Positions 1 through 8,040 are shown, counted from the first letter of the stretch. The stretch is 14,911 nt of DNA from Opacimonas sp040514355 (GCA_040514355.1 JBEVCF010000016.1:1-14911), one strand, 5' to 3'. Made by a program: numbers and translations. Notes: generated from the letters alone by a model not told the origin.

Positions 1-1505
1 TGTATGATGTGTTTGTAATTGGTGGAGGTATTAATGGCGTGGGTGTGGCGGCAGATGCAGCAACGCGTGGATTGAAAGTAGGTTTATGTGAGCAACATGA
101 TTTAGCGTCTGCCACGTCTTCCAATAGCAGTAAACTGATCCACGGTGGTCTGCGCTATCTAGAACATTATGAGTTTCGTTTGGTACGTGAAGCTCTGGCC
201 GAACGCGAAGTATTGCTCGCCAACGCACCACACATTATGTGGCCAATGCGCTTTGCATTGCCGCACCAGCCACACCTTCGTCCCCAATGGATGATCCGCA
301 TAGGCATGTTTTTATATGACCATCTAGCCAAGCGCGTGAGTTTGCCATCTTCACAAAAAGTCGCGACCACCACTGACTCACCGCTCGTTGATAGTATTAC
401 AACCTGTTTTGAATACTCTGACGGCTGGGTGGACGATGCCCGTTTGGTCGTGCTCAATGCTGTACAAGCCAAACAACATGGCGCTCAAATCATGACTCAA
501 ACAGAATGTGTGGCGGTCGTAAACAAAGGCAGTCATTGGGATATTACTCTTTTCAACAAACTCTCGGGTAAGCACTCACAAGTGACTAGCAAGACCTTGG
601 TGAATGCATCAGGGCCCTGGGTGGAGCGTTTGTTTTCGAGCGCGATCAACAAGCCATCACCCAAAAAAATTCGTTTAGTCAAAGGCAGTCATATTGTGGT
701 GCCAAAGATCCACGTTGAGGACAAAGCCTACATTTTGCAAAATGCCGATAATCGCATCGTGTTTGTTTTGCCCTATGAACAGGATTTTTCATTAGTTGGC
801 ACAACGGATGTGGACTATCAGGGCGATCCCAAGGACGTCGCTATTGATGCCGATGAGACGCAATACATTATCGATATTGCTAACGAGTACTTCAAAAGCA
901 AAATCACCACCTGTGATGTTGTACACACCTTCTCGGGGGTGCGTCCTTTGATTGATGACGGCGCTGACGCTGCGTCAGAAGCAACGCGTGATTACACCTT
1001 TGAATTTGACTATGGCCCAGATAAAGCCGCCCTGTTGTCAATTTTCGGTGGCAAAATTACAACATACCGCAAACTGGCTGAAGCGGCGGTAGATGCCTTG
1101 CGTCCGGTCTTTCGTGATCTGGCTGAATGTCAAACCAAACACCTTGCCCTACCTGGCGGTGATTTTGTTTCACAAAAGCAATTGGTCACCCATTGGGCTG
1201 AAAAATATCCGTTTTTGACCACCGAAGTTGCACAGCGTTATGCCCGACAGTACGGTACTTTAGCGGAATGCTTTTTACAAGACAGTGTATCGTTGCACGA
1301 GCTGGGTGAGGATTTTGGTGCCGGATTGTACGCTGCAGAAGTGCGCTATTTATTAAAGGTTGAATTTGCCACTTGTACTGACGATATTTTGTGGCGACGC
1401 ACCAAACTGGGTTTGCATTGTGACCAAATAAACACCACATCACTCGGTCAATTTATCAGCCAAGATATGCAGCATCCCCAATCACCATTACATGATGTTG
1501 CCTAA
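1..1505 (+). CDS. glpD: Aerobic glycerol-3-phosphate dehydrogenase (5' truncated)
   Basis: FAD-dependent enzyme that oxidises sn-glycerol 3-phosphate to dihydroxyacetone phosphate at the inner face of the cytoplasmic membrane and passes electrons to quinone. The FAD-binding Rossmann motif GGGINGVG is at bases 21-44, followed by the family hallmarks SSKLIHGGLRYLEHYEFRLV, PHQPHLRPQWMIRIG, KGSHIVVPK, GTTDVDY, SGVRPL and FGGKITTYRKLAE. The C-terminal DAO_C-type helical domain is complete (SLHELGEDFGAGLY, WRRTKLGL). The protein is open at the window edge: the in-frame codons before GTG at 9 read Tyr-Asp, as in the usual YDVFVIGGG start of homologues. The true start is therefore a few codons outside the window, and GTG at 9 is not it. 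About 500 residues are visible against about 501 in E. coli. No glpF, glpK or glpR is visible. No terminator is seen after the stop; the helicase gene follows 81 bases later with its own promoter candidate. Confidence 0.96.
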   Translation, partial: YDVFVIGGGINGVGVAADAATRGLKVGLCEQHDLASATSSNSSKLIHGGLRYLEHYEFRLVREALAEREVLLANAPHIMWPMRFALPHQPHLRPQWMIRIGMFLYDHLAKRVSLPSSQKVATTTDSPLVDSITTCFEYSDGWVDDARLVVLNAVQAKQHGAQIMTQTECVAVVNKGSHWDITLFNKLSGKHSQVTSKTLVNASGPWVERLFSSAINKPSPKKIRLVKGSHIVVPKIHVEDKAYILQNADNRIVFVLPYEQDFSLVGTTDVDYQGDPKDVAIDADETQYIIDIANEYFKSKITTCDVVHTFSGVRPLIDDGADAASEATRDYTFEFDYGPDKAALLSIFGGKITTYRKLAEAAVDALRPVFRDLAECQTKHLALPGGDFVSQKQLVTHWAEKYPFLTTEVAQRYARQYGTLAECFLQDSVSLHELGEDFGAGLYAAEVRYLLKVEFATCTDDILWRRTKLGLHCDQINTTSLGQFISQDMQHPQSPLHDVA

Positions 1506-1523
1506 ATCTCTATCCTAGGACAG

Positions 1524-1551
1524 TGGACAAAGTGCTTAAATCACTTATCAT
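1524..1551 (+). promoter_or_regulatory. Candidate sigma70 promoter for the helicase gene
   Basis: TGGACA (1524-1529) matches the -35 consensus at 5 of 6 bases and TATCAT (1546-1551) matches the -10 at 5 of 6, with a 16-base spacer. Transcription would begin near 1558, giving a leader of about 28 bases before the ATG at 1587. The leader has no clear Shine-Dalgarno sequence. This is inferred from sequence only. It suggests the helicase is not simply co-transcribed with glpD. Confidence 0.45.
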
Positions 1552-1568
1552 CTTAAGTATCTTTGTCC
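1525..1568. repeat. Inverted repeat enclosing the predicted helicase promoter
   Basis: GGACAAAG (1525-1532) is the exact reverse complement of CTTTGTCC (1561-1568). Inside it, CTTAA (1535-1539) pairs with TTAAG (1553-1557), leaving a 13-base loop and a small internal loop. A competing smaller hairpin is possible (AAGTG 1530-1534 with CACTT 1542-1546). The outer arms overlap the predicted -35 and the predicted transcription start, so the element may be an operator or an RNA structure. No T tract follows, so a standard intrinsic terminator for glpD is unlikely. Confidence 0.6.
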
Positions 1569-1586
1569 TCAACATAGCGATGTTGC

Positions 1587-4364
1587 ATGTCTGTTTCCGA
1601 GTCTTACTTAGCTAATCTGCATTTATCTGATGCACAACTCGCATTGCTCAATATCGAAAGTGGTAAGCACATCGTCAATGCCCCTCCCGGTGCGGGCAAA
1701 ACAGCGTTACTTACCGCACGCCTAGCCAAAGCATGCGAGCGCTACAATGATGATGCGGACATAATTGCTTTAACCTTCACCACACGCGCGGCCACGGAGA
1801 TGCAGCAACGAGCACACGATCTTCTTGGCGAACGTGCGCCTTTTATTGGCAATTTTCATACGTTTTGTATGAATACTATCCGCTGTAGCCGCCTGCCTTA
1901 CTCTCAACGCACCGCCAGTGTATTGCCTGATGAGTACCGCAACAAAATGTTTGAAATGGCGCAGCAGTATGTGACAGCTCAGACTCTATTAGCTCAAGAA
2001 CTGCCCATCGCATTGACCCATGCGCTGAACGATATATTGCAGTCTGGTGCGTTACAACAGTCCCAAGATGAATATCAACAACGCTACCAAGCGCCTACTT
2101 TACGCAGTGTATTCCTCAATGCCTACATTGGGTTGCGTCTACTGGACATAAAATCGCAGCATACTCACCAAGCGTTGATCACTTATGAGTTGGCACGGGG
2201 TTTACCTGAACTTTTGGCTGCGGTGTTGGATCAGGTCGCCAGCGTCCAACATGAACCAGAACTGGCTTTGCAATTTGTCTGGCAGGTATTGCAACGATTT
2301 AAAAAAATCAAAACCCAAGCCCGTTGCTTGGATTTTGATGACGTGCTCGTGCTTGGCTTGGATGAGCTCACACAACATCCCGTCACTCGCGCGTTTATCC
2401 AAATTGACGAAGTCCAAGATCTCAATCCCATCCAATGGCGCTTGATTGATATCCTCAGCACGCCACAAACGCATGTATTTGCAGTAGGCGATACCGAGCA
2501 ATCGATCTATGGTTTTTTGGGGGCCGATCTCAGCTTGTTAGCCAAACATACTGCTGATTTTACGCCGCATACTTTGAGTCAAAACTTTCGCTCTGTACCA
2601 GGTATTATCACTATCCTCAATCACTATCGCACCGAGCATTGGCAACTCCCTCCAATTGCTGCAATGGTTGACCCTGCCACCGAAAATCAGCACAGCACTA
2701 TGCTGCTAGAATACGAAGACGTTGATGTTGAACGCGCCGCCATGACGGGAGGTATCGGTAAGATTTTAAGCGACCCTGACCGCAATGTAGGTATGTTAGT
2801 GCCCACCAACAAAATTTGTGAAGAGTATGCACATCGCTTGAGTGAAAACGGTATATCCTTCTTCCAAGTCAGTCAGCATGACCTAATGCAAAAGCCCGTG
2901 GTACAAGATGGATTGAGTTGGCTCAAAGTCCTCAATGGCCAAGCTTCACGAATGGATTGGTGGAATCTGTTGTATCGCTTGTCACGTCATACCGGAGGCA
3001 ACACACTGACATTAAAAGACGTGATCCGCTGCACCGGAGCGATACATCAGCAAGGCGTGACCATTGAAGCATTGCTGGGAGATCCTACAGATTTATTCAG
3101 CTACCCGTTGCGTCAATTTGCCGAGGCCTACCCGCAAGAAGGTGTTGTGATCTTCGATACCGAAACCACCGGCTTGGATTTTTTCTCAGATAAAATTATT
3201 CAATTAGCGGCCGTACGCGTGGTGAATGGAGAAGTAGTAGCGGAGTTTGACCGCTATGTGGATGTGGGTTTAGCACAAAACGCCAATTTATTGGCGGCAT
3301 TCACCAACAGCCAAGCCATCCATAAGATCCAACGTGAACAAGTCGATGCCGGCGATATGCTCAATACGGTATTAGCTGATTTTTTTGCGTTTGTCGGTAG
3401 CTCCCCCTTGGTCGCACACAACCTACACTTTGACATGATGATGTTGCGTACCAATTTACAAGATCTCCCCCAAGAAGCGGCATTGTTGAGTCGCTACCAT
3501 ACGTTTTTAGCCCAGCATCAATTTGATACATTGACGCTTGCGCGTATGTTCTATCCTGGGCTTCCTAGTTACAAACTTGCAGATTTGCTGGAGCGTTTTG
3601 ACCTCGAAGGCGTCAATAGTCACAACGCAATTGATGATGTCAAAGCCACGGCCTCATTACTGCACAAGATAATGGGCGATATTGAGTTAAAACTACCTGA
3701 TATCGATGCAGTACTCGACCAGTACACGGCGATCATACAACCAGTAAAACACCATCTTTCAGTATTACAGAAACCAGCTGCAGTCTTCACGCAACAACGT
3801 TTCGCATGCAGTTTAGTCGACGTATTACGGATCTGGTTTCAGCATGCACAGCACCAGTCTGCTTGGTATGACACGCAGAATGTACAATCCACTGTGCGTG
3901 AATGTGAACGTAAGTTAATGCCGTGGTTAGACAAGCAAGGTTTTTATGGTGATTTTTGTACTTTGGTCAACCCCAATTTATGGCAAAACCATCAGGACCC
4001 CGATATCCGAGCCAAAATTAACCAGATTGACACCTTGTTTTTGCTCAAAGAAATTGATTTGATTGACCCGGACAAAGACAAAGTAGTGCTCAGTACGATA
4101 CATCGCGCCAAAGGCTTGGAATTTGAAACCGTCATGCTACCAGAGGTGACTGAGTCCGCTTTTCCTGGCTTCATTGAAAAACTCCCCCCAGACATCCAAC
4201 GCACGCGTATCGCGGAAGCCACGCGTTTGCTGTATGTGGCGCTGAGTCGTCCCAAAGATAAACTGATCGTCTCTTACCACAAACGCTTCGGTAAATATCC
4301 GAAACGCTTGTCACCCTTTTTACAAACCGCCGAGCCCTTATTTAAATATCGAAACTGGACGTAA
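1587..4364 (+). CDS. UvrD/Rep-family (SF1A) helicase with an internal DEDDh 3'-5' exonuclease domain
   Basis: Predicted cytoplasmic DNA-processing enzyme combining ATP-driven unwinding with 3'-5' exonuclease activity. Helicase motifs in order: Walker A PPGAGKT (33-39), motif Ia around FTTRAATEM (64-72), GNFHTFC (88-94), Walker B IDEVQD (273-278), motif III GDTEQSIYGFLGA (301-313), motif IV NFR (333-335), motif V STIHRAKGLEFE (836-847) and motif VI RLLYVALSR (880-888). A full DnaQ-like exonuclease lies between motifs IV and V: ExoI FDTETTG with D524 and E526, ExoII AHNLHFD with D616, and ExoIII HNAIDD with H679 and D684. All five DEDDh residues are present. Motifs IV and V are about 500 residues apart, roughly 225 more than I recall for E. 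coli UvrD, so the domain looks inserted in the 2A/2B region rather than replacing it. The ATG at 1587 lacks a strong ribosome site. Its partners and in vivo role are unknown. The domain calls are firm; the biological function is not. Confidence 0.92.
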   Translation: MSVSESYLANLHLSDAQLALLNIESGKHIVNAPPGAGKTALLTARLAKACERYNDDADIIALTFTTRAATEMQQRAHDLLGERAPFIGNFHTFCMNTIRCSRLPYSQRTASVLPDEYRNKMFEMAQQYVTAQTLLAQELPIALTHALNDILQSGALQQSQDEYQQRYQAPTLRSVFLNAYIGLRLLDIKSQHTHQALITYELARGLPELLAAVLDQVASVQHEPELALQFVWQVLQRFKKIKTQARCLDFDDVLVLGLDELTQHPVTRAFIQIDEVQDLNPIQWRLIDILSTPQTHVFAVGDTEQSIYGFLGADLSLLAKHTADFTPHTLSQNFRSVPGIITILNHYRTEHWQLPPIAAMVDPATENQHSTMLLEYEDVDVERAAMTGGIGKILSDPDRNVGMLVPTNKICEEYAHRLSENGISFFQVSQHDLMQKPVVQDGLSWLKVLNGQASRMDWWNLLYRLSRHTGGNTLTLKDVIRCTGAIHQQGVTIEALLGDPTDLFSYPLRQFAEAYPQEGVVIFDTETTGLDFFSDKIIQLAAVRVVNGEVVAEFDRYVDVGLAQNANLLAAFTNSQAIHKIQREQVDAGDMLNTVLADFFAFVGSSPLVAHNLHFDMMMLRTNLQDLPQEAALLSRYHTFLAQHQFDTLTLARMFYPGLPSYKLADLLERFDLEGVNSHNAIDDVKATASLLHKIMGDIELKLPDIDAVLDQYTAIIQPVKHHLSVLQKPAAVFTQQRFACSLVDVLRIWFQHAQHQSAWYDTQNVQSTVRECERKLMPWLDKQGFYGDFCTLVNPNLWQNHQDPDIRAKINQIDTLFLLKEIDLIDPDKDKVVLSTIHRAKGLEFETVMLPEVTESAFPGFIEKLPPDIQRTRIAEATRLLYVALSRPKDKLIVSYHKRFGKYPKRLSPFLQTAEPLFKYRNWT

Positions 4365-4383
4365 GAGCAAAGAGCCCGTAGTA

Positions 4384-4412
4384 TTCTTATACATAGCGTG
4401 AGTAATCATAAT
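4384..4412 (+). promoter_or_regulatory. Weak promoter candidate for the AbgT-family gene
   Basis: CATAAT (4407-4412) matches the -10 consensus at 5 of 6 bases. TTCTTA (4384-4389), 17 bases upstream, matches the -35 at only 3 of 6. The predicted start, near 4419, leaves only a very short leader before the strong ribosome site AGGAGA at 4422-4427. Read-through from the helicase gene, which ends at 4364, is equally possible. Confidence 0.25.
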
Positions 4413-4432
4413 AACAAGTTTAGGAGAAGCCT

Positions 4433-5980
4433 ATGTCAGCATCTGCTACCGCGCCCAAATCACTTACCATGCGCGCGCTTGACGCCGTAGAACGCGTCGG
4501 CAACAAACTGCCAGACCCCGCTATTATTTTCTTTATCTGTTTGGTCGTCATTTGGGTTTGTTCTGCGATTTTTTCTTCCATGAGCTTTGATGCGATTGAT
4601 CCTCGTACGGGTGAGCCAGTCGTGGTCAATAACTTATTAACCGGCACAGCATTGGCAGATTTTCTGAGTCGTATGGTCAACATCTTCACCGGCTTTGCTC
4701 CTTTAGGTGTAGTGTTAGTTGCAATGTTGGGCGTGGGAGTGGCTGAGCATTCTGGCTTTATTAGTGCCGGACTCAAACGGATGCTGGATGTCACACCGAA
4801 AAAATTCCTGACACCAATGGTGGTGTTGGTTGCGATTGTTTCGCATACCGCAACCGATGCGGGTTATGTGTTGGTTATTCCACTTGCAGGAGTCATTTTC
4901 TACGCAATGGGACGTCACCCATTAGCTGGGATTGCAGCAGCATTTGCTGGGGTAAGTGGAGGTTTTTGTGCGAACTTTATTCCTTCTGCCATTGATCCTT
5001 TACTACAAAGCTTTACCCAAACCGCAGCCCAAATTATCGATCCTGCGATTCAGGTCAATCCCTTAAACAATTGGGGCTTTAATTCTGCCTCGGCTTTGGT
5101 GATCATTGGCTTGTCTTGGTATCTAACAGATAAGCTGATTGAACCGCGGCTCAAAGACGTGGAAGTCGATGGAGACCCGGCTGAAATTCCCAAATTTGAC
5201 GAATTAAACCCAGAACAATCACGTGCCTTGCGTTTTGCTAGCTTGTCGATGCTAGCTGGCATTGTGCTATTGGTGGCGATCTTGTATCCCGAAAGTTCTC
5301 CATTACGCGATGCTACTGGCAGTTTGACGACGTTTGCAGCACCGGTAATGCAGTCGATTGTCCCGATCATCTTCTTACTATTTTTGTTACCTGGGATGGT
5401 GTATGGCTACATGTCTGGGACATATAAGACCACCAAAGACATGATTGATAGCATGACCAAAGCGATGCAAGGCATGAGCTATTACATCGTTATGGCGTTT
5501 TTTTGTGCTCTGTTTATTGATGCGTTTAACAAGTCTAATTTGGGTGCATTGATGGCGATCAATGGCGCAGAAGTTCTCAAAGCCCTGTCGTTACCGGCTA
5601 TGGTGACCATCGTTGGGATCATCCTGTTGACGGCTTTTGTGAATCTATTCGTTGGCTCATCCTCTGCGAAATGGGCGTTACTTGGCCCGATTTTCGTGCC
5701 TATGTTGATGCAATTAGGGATCTCTCCTGATTTAACACAAGCAGCTTATCGCTTGGGAGATTCGTCTAGTAACATCATTACGCCTTTACTACCTTACTTC
5801 CCACTCGTGGTGGTTTATTGTCAGCGTTACGTCAAATCAACGGGGATCGGTACACTATTATCGCTCATGTTGCCGTTCTCGATTACGTTTTTGATGGTAT
5901 GGAGCGCCTTCTTGTTAATTTATTGGAGCTTGGGTATTCCATTAGGTGTGGGCGCGTCTTACGTCTACCCAGTTAGTTAA
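4433..5980 (+). CDS. AbgT-family inner-membrane transporter
   Basis: Multi-pass transporter of the AbgT family. Characterised members import p-aminobenzoyl-glutamate (E. coli AbgT) or act as sulfonamide and folate-intermediate exporters (MtrF, YdaH). At 515 residues it matches the family length (E. coli AbgT is about 508). An N-terminal VERVGNKLPDP-like lead-in precedes a first membrane span at about 30-50. Family signatures are FAPLGVVL (88-95), SHTATDAGYVLVIPLAG (137-153), GRHPLAGI (160-167), TDKLIEPRL (232-240), VGSSSAKWALLGPIFVPM (407-424) and RLGDSSSNIITPLLPYFPL (440-458). The last two lie in the re-entrant and substrate-site regions of known structures. AGGAGA sits five bases before the ATG, which supports this start. 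No abgA or abgB hydrolase genes lie alongside, so the substrate and even the direction of transport cannot be told. I leave the gene symbol blank for that reason. Confidence 0.93.
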   Translation: MSASATAPKSLTMRALDAVERVGNKLPDPAIIFFICLVVIWVCSAIFSSMSFDAIDPRTGEPVVVNNLLTGTALADFLSRMVNIFTGFAPLGVVLVAMLGVGVAEHSGFISAGLKRMLDVTPKKFLTPMVVLVAIVSHTATDAGYVLVIPLAGVIFYAMGRHPLAGIAAAFAGVSGGFCANFIPSAIDPLLQSFTQTAAQIIDPAIQVNPLNNWGFNSASALVIIGLSWYLTDKLIEPRLKDVEVDGDPAEIPKFDELNPEQSRALRFASLSMLAGIVLLVAILYPESSPLRDATGSLTTFAAPVMQSIVPIIFLLFLLPGMVYGYMSGTYKTTKDMIDSMTKAMQGMSYYIVMAFFCALFIDAFNKSNLGALMAINGAEVLKALSLPAMVTIVGIILLTAFVNLFVGSSSAKWALLGPIFVPMLMQLGISPDLTQAAYRLGDSSSNIITPLLPYFPLVVVYCQRYVKSTGIGTLLSLMLPFSITFLMVWSAFLLIYWSLGIPLGVGASYVYPVS

Positions 5981-5981
5981 G

Positions 5982-6080
5982 CTAATTGAGTAAGGTGCGT
6001 CCCTGGTTGACGGTCCAAAATTCAGGTACTTCCATGCGTTGCAAAACCGACATGGTCGGCCATAGCATGGGCCAGAAAGT
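5982..6080 (-). other. Open 32-codon stretch in frame after the oxidoreductase stop; otherwise an empty convergent junction
   Basis: The gap between the convergent AbgT and oxidoreductase genes holds no T-tailed hairpin. On the - strand, in the same frame as the oxidoreductase, the codons after its TAA (6081-6083) stay open for 32 residues to a TAG at 5982-5984, one base from the AbgT stop. The peptide contains four Trp and four Met and includes RMEVPEFWTVNQG. It has an internal ATG (28 residues) but no ribosome site. It could be an extension cut off by a nonsense change, a gene remnant or chance. A five-base dyad CCGAC/GTCGG (6047-6059) lies inside it. Confidence 0.3.
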
Positions 6081-7332
6081 TTATTTTGCGCGTTTTACTT
6101 GGCACTGTTGGCGGTAGCGTTTGGTTTGCTTAGCTTTGAACCATTGATCCTTTAACAAAGTCCACACTGCACTGGCATGGTGTGTAGCGGGACGTCCTTG
6201 ACTGTTTTCACGTAACCAGCGCTTTACCATCGCCATGGTTGCCAAACCTTTAAGCGGTTTGTTCGACCACGTGATATTGGGTAAACGGCCTACATGTTCA
6301 GGCTGCGCTCGCCATATATTGGGTAGATCAGGTTGTGCCCCTAACGCACTGGCCATGCCGACTAAACTCATTCCTTCATCAAGCACTTGCTGAGCGGTTT
6401 CAAAACGATAAATCCCCCCTGTTAACATCAAAGGGACAGTGGTTTGTTTGACCATCGCCTGCGCAAATTCCAAAAAGTACGCTTCACGAGCCAACGTGCG
6501 TTCATCCGCTGTGGTACGTTGCATGGCCGGGGCTTCATAACTACCACCAGATAACTCAATACAATCTACGCCCAAGGTTTCTAGCATCGCAACCACGGCA
6601 TTAGCATCATCAACATCAAAACCGCCTCGTTGAAAATCTGCCGTGTTGAGTTTGACTGCCACACAAAACTCAGCAGACACTTCAGCCTTGACCTGACTGA
6701 TAATATTGGCAAGTAAACGGGCGCGATTAGCCAACGATCCGCCCCATTCATCATCGCGCAAATTGGTCAGTGGTGAGAGAAATTGCGACAGCAANNNNNN
6801 NNNNAGAGCCATGCGCAGCGTGAATTTGTACGCCATCAAAACCCGCTTGTTCCGCTAACTTAGCTGTTGTGACAAAGCGTTGGATGACATCGGCAATATC
6901 AGCGTGATGCATGGCTTTTGGTATGGCAAATAATTTAGAAAACGAACCCAAATCCAAGGCTTTGGCACTGGGTGCAAGCGCTTTACCTTGCATGTTTTTA
7001 TACACCTGGCGACCGGGGTGATTGATTTGCATCCAGATTTTGGTGTCATTTTGTTTGGCTAGTTTCGCCCATTGTTGAAAAGGCGCTAGATCAGTATCTG
7101 CTTCCAGTGCGACCCCTCCAGGGCCCGTCATAGCTTGGTGATCAACCATGACATTGCCAGTAATAATCAGGCCTGCGCCACCCTGCGCCCAACGCTCATA
7201 CAATGTGAACAAGGCTTGGCCGGGTAAAAAATTATCCGCCGCAAGGTTTTCTTCCATCGCGGCTTTTACAATACGATTTTTGAGGGTTAAACCACAGGGC
7301 AGAGCAAAGGATGAGAATACGGTCGCTGTCAT
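6081..7332 (-). CDS. NADH:flavin oxidoreductase, Old Yellow Enzyme family (interrupted by an assembly gap)
   Basis: Cytoplasmic FMN-dependent ene-reductase with a TIM-barrel fold, expected to reduce activated C=C bonds or nitro compounds with NAD(P)H. The N-terminal part (176 codons, 7332-6805) carries LKNRIVKAAMEENLA, GLIITGNVMVD, QINHPGRQ and GFDGVQIHAAHG. The His171/His174 pair is the usual substrate-binding pair. The C-terminal part (6794-6081) carries LLSQFLSPLTN, DEWGGSLANRARLL, AVKLNTADF, ELSGGSYE and the FMN-phosphate region PLMLTGGIYRFETAQ. The halves lie on either side of ten N (6795-6804), whose count is not a multiple of three, so a literal translation shifts frame. Joined directly they give 413 residues, normal for the family. 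The start has AAGG about ten bases upstream, and only 21 bases separate it from elbB, so co-transcription is likely. The natural substrate is unknown. This is one gene, not two. Confidence 0.9.
6795..6804. other. Assembly gap (10 N) inside the oxidoreductase gene
   Basis: Ten undetermined bases. Both flanking reading frames end exactly on a codon boundary at the gap. Family members have a single residue between HAAHG and LLSQFL, and that codon (TCT, Ser) is already present next to the gap. The true missing length is therefore probably zero or a small multiple of three, and the 10 N are a placeholder. Confidence 0.85.
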
Positions 7333-7353
7333 TATAGGTAAGCCTTGTTATGT

Positions 7354-8019
7354 TTAAGCAAGTGCTAACACTTGCTGCACCAATTTCTCAATCCCCGTCT
7401 CCGCTTGTGCAATCGATTCAGCGAGCATATAAGCAGGTGTCGTGACTAATTTGTGAGTTTCATCCACCACGATGTCGCCGACCTCAGCAGCACAATGCTC
7501 AGCGCCCATGGTATTAAGCGCGGCTGCTGTATCGGCATCGGTACCGATGGTTGCTTTGACACCTTGACCAAAGACATGCGGCGCAAGTGCTGGGGCAATA
7601 CACATATAACCGCTGGGTTTGCCTGCCTCTTTAAAGGTGTTAGCGATGTGTTGTACTGCGTCTAACACCTGCATATCGGTACCTTTGACAGCAAAATCCG
7701 ATAAGTTTTTAGCCACACCAAAGCCACCAGGAATGATCAGCGCATCGTATTGACTGGCATCACAAGTTGCCAAATCCTGCACATTCCCGCGGACTATCCG
7801 GGCTGACTCTACCAATACATTGCGCGGTTCTGGCATTTCAGACCCATCAAGGTGGTTAACCGTGTGCATTTGGTCAATATTGGGCGCAAAGCATGTGTAC
7901 GCGGCACCGTTTTTTTCTAAGTGCAATAACGTCAACACCACTTCGTTGATTTCGGCACCATCATAGACACCACAGCCAGCTAAGATCACGGCAACATGTT
8001 TTTGAGGAGATTGTGACAT
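7354..8019 (-). CDS. elbB: ElbB-type DJ-1/PfpI-family protein (glyoxalase III-like)
   Basis: Cytoplasmic class-I glutamine-amidotransferase-like fold protein of the ElbB group. The E. coli protein was linked to isoprenoid synthesis and has weak glyoxalase activity on glyoxal; its physiological role is unsettled. The 221-residue length fits the family (about 217). Conserved segments are VILAGCGVYDGAEINE (11-26), PEPRNVLVESARI (63-75), ALIIPGGFGVAKNLS (93-107), GYMCIAPA (137-144), TIGTD and VTTPAYMLAESIAQA. Cys140 is the nucleophile-elbow cysteine. The ATG at 8019 is preceded by TAAGGA (8027-8032), which supports the start. It is the first gene of a probable operon with the flavin oxidoreductase downstream. 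A near-consensus promoter lies 31-59 bases upstream. Both products may deal with reactive carbonyl or electrophilic compounds, but that link is inference. Confidence 0.93.
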   Translation of the reverse strand: MSQSPQKHVAVILAGCGVYDGAEINEVVLTLLHLEKNGAAYTCFAPNIDQMHTVNHLDGSEMPEPRNVLVESARIVRGNVQDLATCDASQYDALIIPGGFGVAKNLSDFAVKGTDMQVLDAVQHIANTFKEAGKPSGYMCIAPALAPHVFGQGVKATIGTDADTAAALNTMGAEHCAAEVGDIVVDETHKLVTTPAYMLAESIAQAETGIEKLVQQVLALA

Positions 8020-8040
8020 ACGGATTTCCTTATTGTGTTA

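Noticed and set aside
4420..4794. A 124-codon antisense frame over the start of the AbgT gene, and similar antisense frames in glpD, the helicase, the AsmA-like gene and the glucanase
   Set aside because: They lie wholly opposite well-supported genes, lack ribosome sites and show no recognisable protein features.
6047..6059. CCGAC/GTCGG hairpin as a terminator between the convergent genes
   Set aside because: The stem is only five bases with a three-base loop and no T tract on either strand.
6751..6839. Two separate oxidoreductase genes overlapping around the N run
   Set aside because: Each holds only half of one TIM-barrel enzyme, and the overlap consists of out-of-frame translation through and beyond the ten N.
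6970..6990. Another LacI-like core (AAGCGCTTTAC) inside the oxidoreductase gene
   Set aside because: It lies within coding sequence, lacks the full TGnAAnCGnTTnCA dyad and is far from any start.
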